Shown in pieces: positions 54,411-62,884 of a DNA stretch of 64,000 bases. Source of the stretch: Lentibacillus sp. CBA3610 (GTDB lineage Bacteria > Bacillota > Bacilli > Bacillales > Amphibacillaceae). The notes below the pieces were generated by a model, which searched no databases, had not been told where the DNA came from, and worked only from the letters and a program-made list of their open reading frames with translations. The stretch spans positions 2,232,001 through 2,296,000 of the forward strand of contig NZ_CP035925.1 of the NCBI RefSeq assembly GCF_013373365.1, written 5' to 3'. The translations under genes were made by a program, and so were the position numbers. The stretch's first letter is position 1, and the number at the start of each line of letters is the position of its first letter.

Positions 54411-55364
54411 TCACACGACGGCACAAAGTGATTTCCCGCCGTTCAGCACCTTGTCAACTTCTTGGGCGACGAGCATGGCTGTGCGGGACTGCGATTCGTC
54501 GGTCAGACCGGCAATGTGCGGGGAAAGCCTGATGGATTCGATTTGAGCCAGCGGTGAATCCGGCTCAACCGGTTCCTTTTCAAGCACGTCAAGGTATGCG
54601 CCGGCAATCGTTTTCGACTGAATCGCTTCAACCAGGTCCTGTTCATGAACAATCCCGCCCCTGGCCGAATTGATCACGTAAGCATGCGGTTTCATCAATG
54701 GAAATTTTTCACGATTGATCATATGTTTAGTCGCTTTGGTGAGCGGCACATGCACTGACACAAAATCCGATGCCTGAAGTAGTTCGTCAAGCGTTTCTGC
54801 CGGGCGTACGCCGGTTTCTGCCAGTATATGGTCGAACGGTGCAACAAATGGGTCATAGCCAATCACTTCCATTCCGAAAGCTTTTGCCCTTCTTGCAACA
54901 CGGTGTGCGATTTCACCCATTCCAATGAGGCCGAGCGTTCGCTTATTCAACTCAAAACCGGTAAAAAACTTACGGTCCCAATTCCCCTGGCGGACATCGG
55001 TATCAGCCTCCGCCAAAGGACGATAAGCATCCATCATCGCTGCCATCACGTATTCAGCAACAGATGTCGCATTGGCATTTTTAGCAGCGATGACCGGCAT
55101 ATTCCGTTCTTTTGCCGCTTCCAGATTAATATTGTCGAGGCCAACGCCAAGCCGGCCAATGACTTTAACATTTTTGGCTGCATCAAGCAATTCGGGATCG
55201 ACCCGCGTTTCATTTCGGACAATAAGCGCATCATACACTGGAGCTAATTTAAGCAGCTCACTTCGTTTCCGGCTCAATTCCATATCATAATCAACCGAAT
55301 GACCGAGTTTCCGAAGTTCTTCAATACCGTCTTCCCACATTAACTCAGTTACAAGAATCTTCAT
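54411..55364 (-). CDS. D-isomer 2-hydroxyacid dehydrogenase
   Basis: This 317-residue NAD-dependent enzyme of the SerA/hydroxyacid group carries RLGVGLDNINLEAA, the dinucleotide motif GLIGMGEIAHRVARRA, and the catalytic arginine, glutamate and histidine in VINSARGG, DVLEKEPV and LSPHIAG. It lacks the C-terminal ACT domain of phosphoglycerate dehydrogenase and resembles short 2-hydroxyacid or sulfolactate-type dehydrogenases; the substrate is open. The ATG follows GGGGAGGGAAAGCC. No neighbour hints at a pathway. Confidence 0.85.
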   Translation of the reverse strand: MKILVTELMWEDGIEELRKLGHSVDYDMELSRKRSELLKLAPVYDALIVRNETRVDPELLDAAKNVKVIGRLGVGLDNINLEAAKERNMPVIAAKNANATSVAEYVMAAMMDAYRPLAEADTDVRQGNWDRKFFTGFELNKRTLGLIGMGEIAHRVARRAKAFGMEVIGYDPFVAPFDHILAETGVRPAETLDELLQASDFVSVHVPLTKATKHMINREKFPLMKPHAYVINSARGGIVHEQDLVEAIQSKTIAGAYLDVLEKEPVEPDSPLAQIESIRLSPHIAGLTDESQSRTAMLVAQEVDKVLNGGKSLCAVV

Positions 55365-55496
55365 GGCTTTCCCTCCCCGTTAATGGTCAACTTACCTATC
55401 TATCTATTTCTGATTTTTCCACAATATAAACAGTTTTGCAATTATTACAGGTGTTTCTTATCTGAATATATGCAAATAAGAGGAGAGTATGTAAGC

Positions 55497-55523
55497 GGGA
55501 CGAAGGGTCAGACCCCACGTCCC
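55497..55523 (-). repeat. 27-bp palindromic repeat
   Basis: GGGACGAAGGGTCAGACCCC..GTCCC in reverse orientation, in the spacer after asnB. Confidence 0.85.
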
Positions 55524-55533
55524 ACTTCCAATT

Positions 55534-55560
55534 GGGACAATGGAACCGACCCTGTGTCCC
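55534..55560. repeat. 27-bp palindromic repeat (diverged)
   Basis: GGGACAATGGAACCGACCCT..GTCCC, ending two bases from the asnB stop. The centre has drifted. With the copy at 55497 it forms a closely spaced pair. Confidence 0.7.
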
Positions 55561-55561
55561 C

Positions 55562-57070
55562 CTAAACCGTTGCCCAGTGTCCGACAGTAGCGAGCACGGA
55601 GCGGTACGGGAAGTACGTTTTGAAAATGTTGTAATACAGCAGTTCCTGTTTAGAGCGAACCCACTTATTCGCCTCATTAGCCTTAGCAAGCTCGGCATCA
55701 CTGAACTCACCTTCCGCATACTTATCCAATATGTCCAGTGCCCCGCTTCCCTCGGAAAACTCCGCCTTATCACGCCAAATAATATTATCGGAAAGCCGGC
55801 CGTCATAAGCTTTTCTCAAAATCCATTTCTCGATTTGGTCGTCATTCAATTTCAATTCAGCCGGAATTTTCAATGCGTACTCGATGAATGCCATATCAAG
55901 AAACGGCACCCGGAGCTCAACCGAATGGGCCATGCTCATGCGGTCGCCCCGCTGCAGGTTGATATTATGCATGGTATTGATAATCCGGACCAATTCCTGA
56001 TTCAATTTTTCCGTATTCGTTATCCCTTTGAGGTACTCATAACCCGAGAACAGTTCATCAGCACCTTCCCCAGAAAGAATAACTTTTACACCGTGTTCAG
56101 CCGCAAGCCGGGAGACGAAATAGCTTGGTATGGCACTGCGGACAAGTGATGAATCATAAGACTCCAGATAATAGATGACTTCAGGCAAGTGATCGATCAA
56201 TGCCTGTTCGTCAAATATATACTCATGATGTTCACTGCCAATCTCCTCGGCCACTTGACGCGCACGCTTCACATCTTCACTGTCCGAACTGCCGACACAA
56301 AATGATTTCAATGGCTCGTTTCGCTTTCTGTTTTCCCGAGCCAGCAAAGCAATCAAGCTGCTGTCCAAACCGCCACTGAGCAGAACACCCACTTCAACTT
56401 CCGCCATCAGCTGCTTCTTAACAGCCCCTTCAAGATGTTGACGAATACCTTCCATCATCTGCGGCAATTCATTTTCCGAAAAGATTTCCCCGCTTTTAGG
56501 CTGCTGGATCTGCCGGTACATGACAAATCCTTCCTCAGGTGTATAATAATGCCCGGATGGAAACTCATGAATATCTTTAGTTACCATATCGAGCGTCTTC
56601 AATTCAGATGCAAAAATCATGTTCCCTTCATCATCTTTACCATAATACAGCGGCTTACTTCCAAGCGTATCCCTGGCTGCCATGAATGTATTATTTTCCG
56701 TATCCACAATGACAAAGGCGAACATACCATCCAACTGTTTGACAGCTGACGGGCCTTCCTGTTCATAGAGTTTCAGCGGTATTTCACTGTCAGATTCAGT
56801 CAGAAATTCCGTCGTATCCGAAAGCTGTTTTTTCAAGTCCAGGTAATTATAAACTTCCCCATCCGCCACAATCCATTTCGTGTTATCAGCATTGGCGATG
56901 GGCTGTTTTCCTTGTCTCACACCTACAATTGACAGGCGCCGATGAGCCAGATGGAACTTATCCAATAATACAGCGTCTCCTTCATCCGGTCCCCGGTGAT
57001 GCATCGATTCCAATATATCCTTTATTTTCGTATCGTCTACCCGTCCTGTCATGGCAAATAGTCCACTCAT
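55562..57070 (-). CDS. asparagine synthetase B-like, glutaminase site altered
   Basis: This 502-residue protein has the AsnB layout: an N-terminal glutaminase-type domain (1-190) and a C-terminal ATP-dependent synthetase with the PP-loop LLSGGLDSSL and LSGEGADELFSGYEY. In AsnB the second residue is the nucleophile cysteine (MCG); here it is serine (MSGLF). The oxyanion motif NGE reads DGE (D70), while the arginine in HRRLSIV and D94 are kept. It may therefore use free ammonia. The synthetase half looks intact. Reading from ATG 57068-57070 is supported by conserved spacing to HHRGPDEGD. Confidence 0.88.
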   Translation of the reverse strand: MSGLFAMTGRVDDTKIKDILESMHHRGPDEGDAVLLDKFHLAHRRLSIVGVRQGKQPIANADNTKWIVADGEVYNYLDLKKQLSDTTEFLTESDSEIPLKLYEQEGPSAVKQLDGMFAFVIVDTENNTFMAARDTLGSKPLYYGKDDEGNMIFASELKTLDMVTKDIHEFPSGHYYTPEEGFVMYRQIQQPKSGEIFSENELPQMMEGIRQHLEGAVKKQLMAEVEVGVLLSGGLDSSLIALLARENRKRNEPLKSFCVGSSDSEDVKRARQVAEEIGSEHHEYIFDEQALIDHLPEVIYYLESYDSSLVRSAIPSYFVSRLAAEHGVKVILSGEGADELFSGYEYLKGITNTEKLNQELVRIINTMHNINLQRGDRMSMAHSVELRVPFLDMAFIEYALKIPAELKLNDDQIEKWILRKAYDGRLSDNIIWRDKAEFSEGSGALDILDKYAEGEFSDAELAKANEANKWVRSKQELLYYNIFKTYFPYRSVLATVGHWATV

Positions 57071-57298
57071 TACAATGGGTCACCTCTAGTAGATTATTGT
57101 GAACGTCCCCCAAAAGGTACCACGCCCTCATGAGAAACATTTATACAGTATAGGCGAAATATGACATAAAATCAATTAATTCATAGATTTCAGACAAAAT
57201 ACGTTATATTTATCTATTATTGTTAATGACCGTTCAAAATAGGGAAAATTTTCGGGTTTATCTCAATCTATCGCGTTATATCTGATTATTAATCAGGT

Positions 57299-57312
57299 TT
57301 AAAGCGCTAACA
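57299..57312. promoter_or_regulatory. cre-like site upstream of the opu operon
   Basis: TTAAAGCGCTAACA matches the cre core AAAGCGCTAACA, with one outer mismatch. It ends six bases before the -35 hexamer. Confidence 0.6.
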
Positions 57313-57317
57313 CCTTT

Positions 57318-57346
57318 TTGTAACCTCAATGTCATATTGATAAGAT
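57318..57346 (+). promoter_or_regulatory. Sigma-A promoter of the opu operon
   Basis: TTGTAA and TAAGAT are 17 bases apart, about 75 bases upstream of the first permease gene. Confidence 0.65.
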
Positions 57347-57405
57347 TAAATAGTTGACCCATTTCCACCCATCCCACCCTAGAGCATAACAGCAACGATT
57401 AAGTA

Positions 57406-58068
57406 TTGGAGGTGTTAGCAATTAACGACTTTTTAAACTATTTTTCTGTTAACTCTGAGCAAATTCTTGACTACACGTTTGAACATATTCAACTGGTGGG
57501 ACTTGCCATCATCATTTCGATTCTCATTGGTGTTCCACTCGGCATCTACTTAACGACCAATGAGGAATTGGCCGGTACTGTCCTGCAAATTACATCTATA
57601 ATCATGACCATTCCAAGTATCGCTTTGTTTGGTATCATGATCCCAATCCTATCCATCGTTGGCCAGGGTATCGGGTTCCTGCCCGCTTTAATAGCACTCG
57701 TTCTCTATTCCCAATTACCCATTATCCGAAATACGTATACTGGAATTAAAGACGTGGATCCCAATATTCGGGATGCTGCAAAGGGAATAGGCATGACAAC
57801 ATTTCAAAGGCTGTGGAAAGTGGAAATTCCTAATGCGATGCCGCTTATCATGGCCGGCGTCCGTACCGCTACGGTCTTGAATATCGGAATTGGTGCTATC
57901 GCTGCGTACATCGGAGCAGGCGGTCTCGGTTCACTGATTAACCAGGGCATTTCCAGATCCAATAACACAATGGTGCTCGTCGGCGCAGTCGTGGTTTCAA
58001 TTTTAGCAATTATCGCCGATTTACTTCTGAAATATATACAGAAAAAATTTACTCCTAAAGGGATTTAG
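57406..58068 (+). CDS. OpuC-type osmolyte ABC transporter permease 1
   Basis: This protein of about 220 residues, an OpuCB/OpuBB-type permease, has five or six helices. The EAA-like loop NTYTGIKDVDPNIRDAAKGIG is the coupling helix, and the LGSLINQGISRSN end is family-typical. The listed start is TTG at 57406, but the ribosome site GGAGGTG (57408-57414) lies within that extension; the codon correctly spaced from it is ATT at 57421 (INDFLNYFSVNSEQ). It is the first gene of a four-gene osmolyte (glycine betaine/choline-type) importer. Confidence 0.87.
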   Translation: MEVLAINDFLNYFSVNSEQILDYTFEHIQLVGLAIIISILIGVPLGIYLTTNEELAGTVLQITSIIMTIPSIALFGIMIPILSIVGQGIGFLPALIALVLYSQLPIIRNTYTGIKDVDPNIRDAAKGIGMTTFQRLWKVEIPNAMPLIMAGVRTATVLNIGIGAIAAYIGAGGLGSLINQGISRSNNTMVLVGAVVVSILAIIADLLLKYIQKKFTPKGI

Positions 58069-58085
58069 AAAAAGTTGGTGAAAAG

Positions 58086-59081
58086 ATGATACAGTTTAAT
58101 GACGTTTCAAAAGTATATAATGGCAGCGTCAAGGCTGTCGACAACGTTAGCTTCAACGTTGAGGACGGTGAATTTGTTATACTGGTTGGCCCTTCAGGCT
58201 GCGGTAAAACAACGTTGCTCCGCATGGTCAACCAGTTGGAAGAAATTACGGAGGGTGAAATTATCCTCAATAATCAAAGCGTGAAAGAACTGAATAAGAT
58301 TGAAATGCGCAGGAAAATCGGCTATGTCATTCAAAGCAATGGACTCTTTCCGAATATGACCATTGAAAAGAATGTCATGATTGTCCCGGACTTATTAGGC
58401 TGGGATCGCAAAAAACGACAGGACCGCTTTAATCATCTGATGGAATTGATCGGACTCCATCCAGATGAATTCCGTAAACGGTATCCGCATGAGTTGTCAG
58501 GCGGGCAGCAGCAGCGAATTGGTGTCGCACGCGCACTGGCAGCAGATCCTCCTGTCATGCTGATGGATGAACCGTTCGGTGCGCTTGACCCAATTATCCG
58601 CAACCGCCTGCAGGAAGAGTTTCTTCAGATACAAAAAGAAGTGAAAAAAACCATCCTATTTGTCAGCCACGATATCGATGAAGCCGTGAAAATGGGAGAC
58701 AAAATCGCACTCCTCCGTGACGGCGAAATCATGCAATATAACCGTCCGGAAGAAATCCTGAACCATCCAAAAAACGAGTTCGTATCCAAATTCGTCGGTC
58801 AGGATCGTGTGCTAAAGAGTACCAGTCTTTATTCAGTGAAAGATCTTGACAATGAAGTCGGACTAAGCCCATATGATAAATCAGCTCATATCAAAGCCGT
58901 TCAAGAAGACACTTCCCTTCGAATCATCCTGTCCATGCTCTTGAACCAGGAGGCAGATCAACTTGTCATTGAGGATGGGAACGGAAACAGAAAAGGCAGT
59001 CTGACACTTGAGCACGTCGAAAAATTCCTCCAGGCGAAAGTTGGAGAAAACGCCGATGGAGTGGCATTACAACATGAATAG
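58086..59081 (+). CDS. OpuC-type osmolyte ABC transporter ATPase
   Basis: This 331-residue ATPase has Walker A GPSGCGKTT (36-44), signature LSGGQQQRIGVARAL and Walker B VMLMDEPFGALD. After it comes a partial CBS-like tail (VKDLDNEVGLSPYD then EDTSLRIILSMLL), shorter than the two CBS domains of OpuA. The N-terminal start follows AAAAGTTGGTGAAAAG. The last codons overlap the next permease gene. Energises uptake of compatible solutes. Confidence 0.92.
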   Translation: MIQFNDVSKVYNGSVKAVDNVSFNVEDGEFVILVGPSGCGKTTLLRMVNQLEEITEGEIILNNQSVKELNKIEMRRKIGYVIQSNGLFPNMTIEKNVMIVPDLLGWDRKKRQDRFNHLMELIGLHPDEFRKRYPHELSGGQQQRIGVARALAADPPVMLMDEPFGALDPIIRNRLQEEFLQIQKEVKKTILFVSHDIDEAVKMGDKIALLRDGEIMQYNRPEEILNHPKNEFVSKFVGQDRVLKSTSLYSVKDLDNEVGLSPYDKSAHIKAVQEDTSLRIILSMLLNQEADQLVIEDGNGNRKGSLTLEHVEKFLQAKVGENADGVALQHE

Positions 59082-59817
59082 GAATAAACGCATAAGTCTG
59101 ATTGTCAAAGTTCTATTTTGGGCTGGTTTAATCATCTTCTTCAGCTGGGCTTTCACAAACGGAATGTTTCAGCCAATCTTTGAAAACACCGGCACATTTT
59201 TTAATTTGCTTGGTGAACATATGCTTCTCGTATTAATATCAGGTTCACTCGCGATTTTCACGGCTATTCCAGCTGGTATTTTCCTGACGCGTCCACAATT
59301 TCAGAAAGCAGAATTTTTTGCCGTCAATCTGGCCAACCTGGGACAAACCATCCCGAGCCTGGCCATTCTCGCTTTAGCAATGGGCTTCATTGGCATTGGT
59401 ATGGAAGCCGCGCTCGTTGCCCTGTTCGCTTACTCAGTTTTACCCGTTCTGCAAAACACCATTGCCGGCATTAACTCAGTGGATGAGGATACAAAAGATG
59501 CTGCACGTGGTATGGGGCTTACTAATATGCAAATTTTATGGCGAATTGAGCTCCCGAATGCAGCTTATTCAATTATCGCCGGCGTTCGAACCGCTCTCGT
59601 CATGAACATCGGAACCGCAGCCCTTGCCTATCTGATTGGCGGTGGTGGCTTCGGTGTATGGATTTTTTCGGGGATCGAACTGTTTGACAACGCCTATTTA
59701 ATCTCAGGTGCTGTTCCGGTTTCCATGCTTGCGATTGCAGTCGATTATCTGTTCAGGGGCATGCAATTAATTCTCGTGCCAAAAGGGCTGCGCCTGGCCA
59801 GACAAGCAGTCAGTTAA
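59056..59817 (+). CDS. OpuC-type osmolyte ABC transporter permease 2
   Basis: This permease of about 254 residues has the coupling loop NTIAGINSVDEDTKDAARGMG and the IGGGGFGVWIFSGIELFDNAY end of OpuCD. I use ATG 59056 because GGAG lies nine bases before it. ATG 59074 is an alternative. Either overlaps the ATPase gene. It pairs with permease 1 to form the membrane pore. Confidence 0.88.
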   Translation: MEWHYNMNRNKRISLIVKVLFWAGLIIFFSWAFTNGMFQPIFENTGTFFNLLGEHMLLVLISGSLAIFTAIPAGIFLTRPQFQKAEFFAVNLANLGQTIPSLAILALAMGFIGIGMEAALVALFAYSVLPVLQNTIAGINSVDEDTKDAARGMGLTNMQILWRIELPNAAYSIIAGVRTALVMNIGTAALAYLIGGGGFGVWIFSGIELFDNAYLISGAVPVSMLAIAVDYLFRGMQLILVPKGLRLARQAVS

Positions 59818-59862
59818 TGAGACTCACACTCGGATAAGACTTACAAGGAGGAAATAATTTTC

Positions 59863-60762
59863 ATGAAAAAAATCAGTTTATTCATTATGACAATCATATT
59901 CACACTCGTCCTGAGCGCTTGCGGCGGTGGGGATAAACAGATTACCATTGGTTCAAAAAGTTTCACAGAACAATATTTATTCGCTAAGATTTCTACTATT
60001 CTATTGGAAGAAGAAGGATTTGACGTCGAAGAAACGACTGACCTCGGAAGTACAGCTCTCCGACAGGCACTGGAAAATCAGCAGGTTGACCTGACATGGG
60101 ACTATGTTGGTACAGGACTGGTCACGTATCTTGATGAAGACCCCATGACTGACCCGCAGGAAGCGTACGAAACGTTAAATGAAATTGACCAGTCCGAAAA
60201 TGATATCGTCTGGACCAATTTGAACGACGTCGATAACACGTATACATTAATGATGCGCGAAGACCATGCCAATGAACTTGGCATCACGAGCATTAGTGAT
60301 CTGGCAGACCATGTCAATGAGAATCCTGATGACCTTTCCATCGCAACAAATGCGGAATTCTACAACCGTCCGGATGGTCTGCCGGGTGTTGAAGAAGCTT
60401 ATGGCTTTGAATTCCCGGATGCAAACGTCAATGAAATGGAAACCGGATTGACCTATAACGCCCTCCGCGATGAAGAAGTGGATGTTGCTGTCGGGTTTGC
60501 AACAGACGGACGGATTGATGCTTTTGGATTTGTTAACCTGGAAGATGACCAAACATTCTTCCCATCCTACAACGCAGCAGCCGCCATGACAACGGAAACT
60601 TATGAAGAATATCCGGAAATCGAGGAAATCTTTGCACCACTTGATGACCTGCTCACCAGTGAAACCATGCGTGCCATGAACTATGAAGTGGACATCGAAG
60701 AAAGAAGTGTTGATGAAGTTGCCCGGGAGTTTTTGGTTGAGAATGATTTGATTGAGGAATAA
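59863..60762 (+). CDS. OpuC-type osmolyte-binding lipoprotein
   Basis: This 299-residue lipoprotein has a lipobox at LVLSAC (C20) and the substrate-binding fold with ITIGSKSFTEQYLFAKI, LTWDYVGTG and NAEFYNRPDGLPGV. It is very acidic, as in halophiles. The ATG follows ACAAGGAGGAAATAATTTTC. It delivers glycine betaine, choline, carnitine or similar osmolytes to the permease; the specific ligand is open. Last gene before a terminator. Confidence 0.92.
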   Translation: MKKISLFIMTIIFTLVLSACGGGDKQITIGSKSFTEQYLFAKISTILLEEEGFDVEETTDLGSTALRQALENQQVDLTWDYVGTGLVTYLDEDPMTDPQEAYETLNEIDQSENDIVWTNLNDVDNTYTLMMREDHANELGITSISDLADHVNENPDDLSIATNAEFYNRPDGLPGVEEAYGFEFPDANVNEMETGLTYNALRDEEVDVAVGFATDGRIDAFGFVNLEDDQTFFPSYNAAAAMTTETYEEYPEIEEIFAPLDDLLTSETMRAMNYEVDIEERSVDEVAREFLVENDLIEE

Positions 60763-60802
60763 TTGAATAGAAGAGAGTGACTAACTCCCCCTCCTCTTGC
60801 AT

Positions 60803-60836
60803 CGCCGCACATACGGTTCCGTATGTGCGGTTTTTT
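60803..60836 (+). terminator. Terminator of the opu operon
   Basis: CCGCACATACGG and CCGTATGTGCGGTTTTTT form a near-perfect hairpin with a T run. Confidence 0.92.
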
Positions 60837-61033
60837 CGTGCAACGCATCGTCTCTGGTATCGGAAAGCAGACACTTTAGCCTTTGATTACCCACTACGTT
60901 TTAACCTCACCGTCTTCCTTTAAACTCTGAATCACCCCGGGCGCCTTTCTTTCGCTAACCACTGCCACTGTCTTCATATCCCTAAACTCCAAATTTCAAA
61001 ATCTGAAACTTTATACCAAAATTCGTCACAAAA

Positions 61034-61062
61034 TTGATTTTTTATGCCACAATATATACGAT
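61034..61062 (+). promoter_or_regulatory. Promoter of the MurNAc operon
   Basis: TTGATT and TACGAT are 17 bases apart. The cre starts six bases after the -10. Confidence 0.5.
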
Positions 61063-61067
61063 AAACA

Positions 61068-61081
61068 TGAAAGCGCTAACG
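61068..61081. promoter_or_regulatory. cre-like CcpA site at the MurNAc operon start
   Basis: TGAAAGCGCTAACG matches the cre consensus except the last base. Lying over the expected transcription start, it should repress the operon in glucose. Confidence 0.65.
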
Positions 61082-61089
61082 CCAGTTGG

Positions 61090-61998
61090 ATGGAGGTGTT
61101 CATACTGGAAGGAATTCTTTATAAGATAAGGGAATCGCTAAATGACGTGAAACCATCGGAAGGTGCCGTTGCGGAATATATTTTAAAACATCCGAAAAAT
61201 GTCGTAACCATGACCATCAATCAGCTTGCAGACGCCAGTTATTCCAGTCCTTCCGCGATCATGCGCTATTGCCACAGACTTGGCTACAAAGGCTTTAAAG
61301 AGTTTAAGTTAAAATTATCAGGCGATCTGGCAGTGATTAACCTGCATGACCTTGAGCAAGAAACCTTATCACCCGATGACTCATTCGATAAAATCATGTC
61401 GGTCATTACGAATACGAACATTCAGTCATTGTACAGTTCATTACAATTAGTGCAAAAAGATCAATTCAAGGCAGCCTATCAGCTATTGATCAATGCCAAT
61501 AAAATAGACTTTTACGGTGTTGGTTCCAGTCTTTTGATAGCGCATGATGCCGTCCAAAAGTTCATGCGCATTAATAAAGCCTGTACGACTTACAATGATT
61601 TTCATATGCAAAAAGTGTCAGCCGTTAACCTGAATGAGGATGATGTGGCAGTGGCCATTTCCTACTCGGGGGAAACTCAGCAAGTGATTGATTGTGTCAA
61701 AATTGCACAGTCCAAAGGTGCCAAAGTGATAGCCATTACGAAATATGCTGATTCAGAGTTAAGTGACACAGCGGATGCTGTATTATTTGTTGCCGCCCAG
61801 GAAGATGAGTTCCGGAGCGCTGCCATGTCATCAAGAATTGCTTCATTAAATGTAATCGACATGCTTTATACGGCATGTGCATACGAGGATTACGATAGTT
61901 CCTTAACCCATTTAAACCAAACTTACGACATCATACGAAAAAGCAAGAGGGAGGAAACAAAGCGTGCTCGAAACAACGACAACCACAGAAAAACGTAA
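61090..61998 (+). CDS. RpiR/MurR-type transcriptional regulator
   Basis: This protein of about 297-302 residues has an N-terminal RpiR helix-turn-helix (VAEYILKHPKNVVTMTINQL, ADASYSSPSAIMRYCHRLGYKG) and a C-terminal SIS sugar-phosphate domain (YGVGSSLLIAHDAV, AISYSGETQQVID). The plausible ligand is MurNAc-6-phosphate, because murQ and murP follow. The ATG at 61090 has no ribosome site; the GGAGGTG (61093-61099) would serve a CTG at 61105 (read as EGILYKIRES). The stop overlaps murQ by 35 bases. Confidence 0.85.
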   Translation: MEVFILEGILYKIRESLNDVKPSEGAVAEYILKHPKNVVTMTINQLADASYSSPSAIMRYCHRLGYKGFKEFKLKLSGDLAVINLHDLEQETLSPDDSFDKIMSVITNTNIQSLYSSLQLVQKDQFKAAYQLLINANKIDFYGVGSSLLIAHDAVQKFMRINKACTTYNDFHMQKVSAVNLNEDDVAVAISYSGETQQVIDCVKIAQSKGAKVIAITKYADSELSDTADAVLFVAAQEDEFRSAAMSSRIASLNVIDMLYTACAYEDYDSSLTHLNQTYDIIRKSKREETKRARNNDNHRKT

Positions 61999-62884
61999 TG
62001 AAAAAACCATGCATTTGGATGAAATGAATACTCATGACATTTTACAGGTGATGAACCAGGAAGATAAAACTGTTCCAGACGCCGTCAATAAAGAGATAGA
62101 GCATATCGAAAAAGCTGTTTCAGCAGTGATTGACTCATTTACCAAGGGCGGCAGGCTGATTTATATGGGAGCCGGGACAAGCGGCCGTTTGGGAATCTTG
62201 GATGCTGCGGAGTGCCCGCCGACATTTGGAACAGATCCGGAACAAGTTCAAAGCCTCATAGCCGGCGGTCAGACAGCCATTATGGAGGCTGTTGAAGGTG
62301 CTGAAGATGATCCTAAACAGGCTGAAGCTGACTTGAAAGACGTAAATGTAAATGAAAACGATACAGTCATCGGACTGGCTGCCAGCGGGCGCACCCCGTA
62401 TGTCATCGGCGGCTTGCAATACAGCAACAAGGCCGGTGCACACACTGTTGCCGTCAGCTGCAACAAAAATGCCAAATCCAGCAGTTACGCAAACACCCCC
62501 ATCGAAGTTGAAGTCGGGCCTGAAATTTTAACAGGATCAACCCGATTAAAAGCAGGAACGGCGCAAAAACTCGTATTGAACATGATTTCAACAAGTTCCA
62601 TGATTGGCATCGGCAAAGTCTATCAAAATCTCATGGTGGATGTACGGCCAACAAATCAAAAACTTATTGAACGGGCTAAAAATATTATTTCACTTGCTGC
62701 ACAAGTTGATCATGATACAGCTGCAACCTATTTGGAAAAATCACATCATAACCCAAAAGCAGCGATTATTATGATCAAAATGCAATGCAATTATAAACAA
62801 GCAACGCAACATCTGGAGCAGGCTAATGGATTTGTACGCGACGCTCTCAAACTGGCAAACAAGGAAGGTGAATCTAATGAATAA
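61964..62884 (+). CDS. murQ: N-acetylmuramic acid 6-phosphate etherase
   Basis: This 306-residue SIS-domain lyase cleaves the lactyl ether of MurNAc-6-phosphate to give GlcNAc-6-phosphate and lactate during wall recycling. Motifs are MGAGTSGRLGILDAAECPPTF, then ASGRTPYVIGG, then GSTRLKAGTAQKLVLNM. The start is GTG 61964, nine bases after GGAGG. It overlaps the regulator upstream and murP downstream (62877-62884). Confidence 0.94.
   Translation: MLETTTTTEKRNEKTMHLDEMNTHDILQVMNQEDKTVPDAVNKEIEHIEKAVSAVIDSFTKGGRLIYMGAGTSGRLGILDAAECPPTFGTDPEQVQSLIAGGQTAIMEAVEGAEDDPKQAEADLKDVNVNENDTVIGLAASGRTPYVIGGLQYSNKAGAHTVAVSCNKNAKSSSYANTPIEVEVGPEILTGSTRLKAGTAQKLVLNMISTSSMIGIGKVYQNLMVDVRPTNQKLIERAKNIISLAAQVDHDTAATYLEKSHHNPKAAIIMIKMQCNYKQATQHLEQANGFVRDALKLANKEGESNE

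Larger units (their letters stand above)
57071..57405. other. Divergent intergenic region asnB-like / opu operon
   Basis: It holds the opu promoter and cre described separately. The asnB-side promoter is not clear by eye. I see no RNA gene. Confidence 0.5.
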
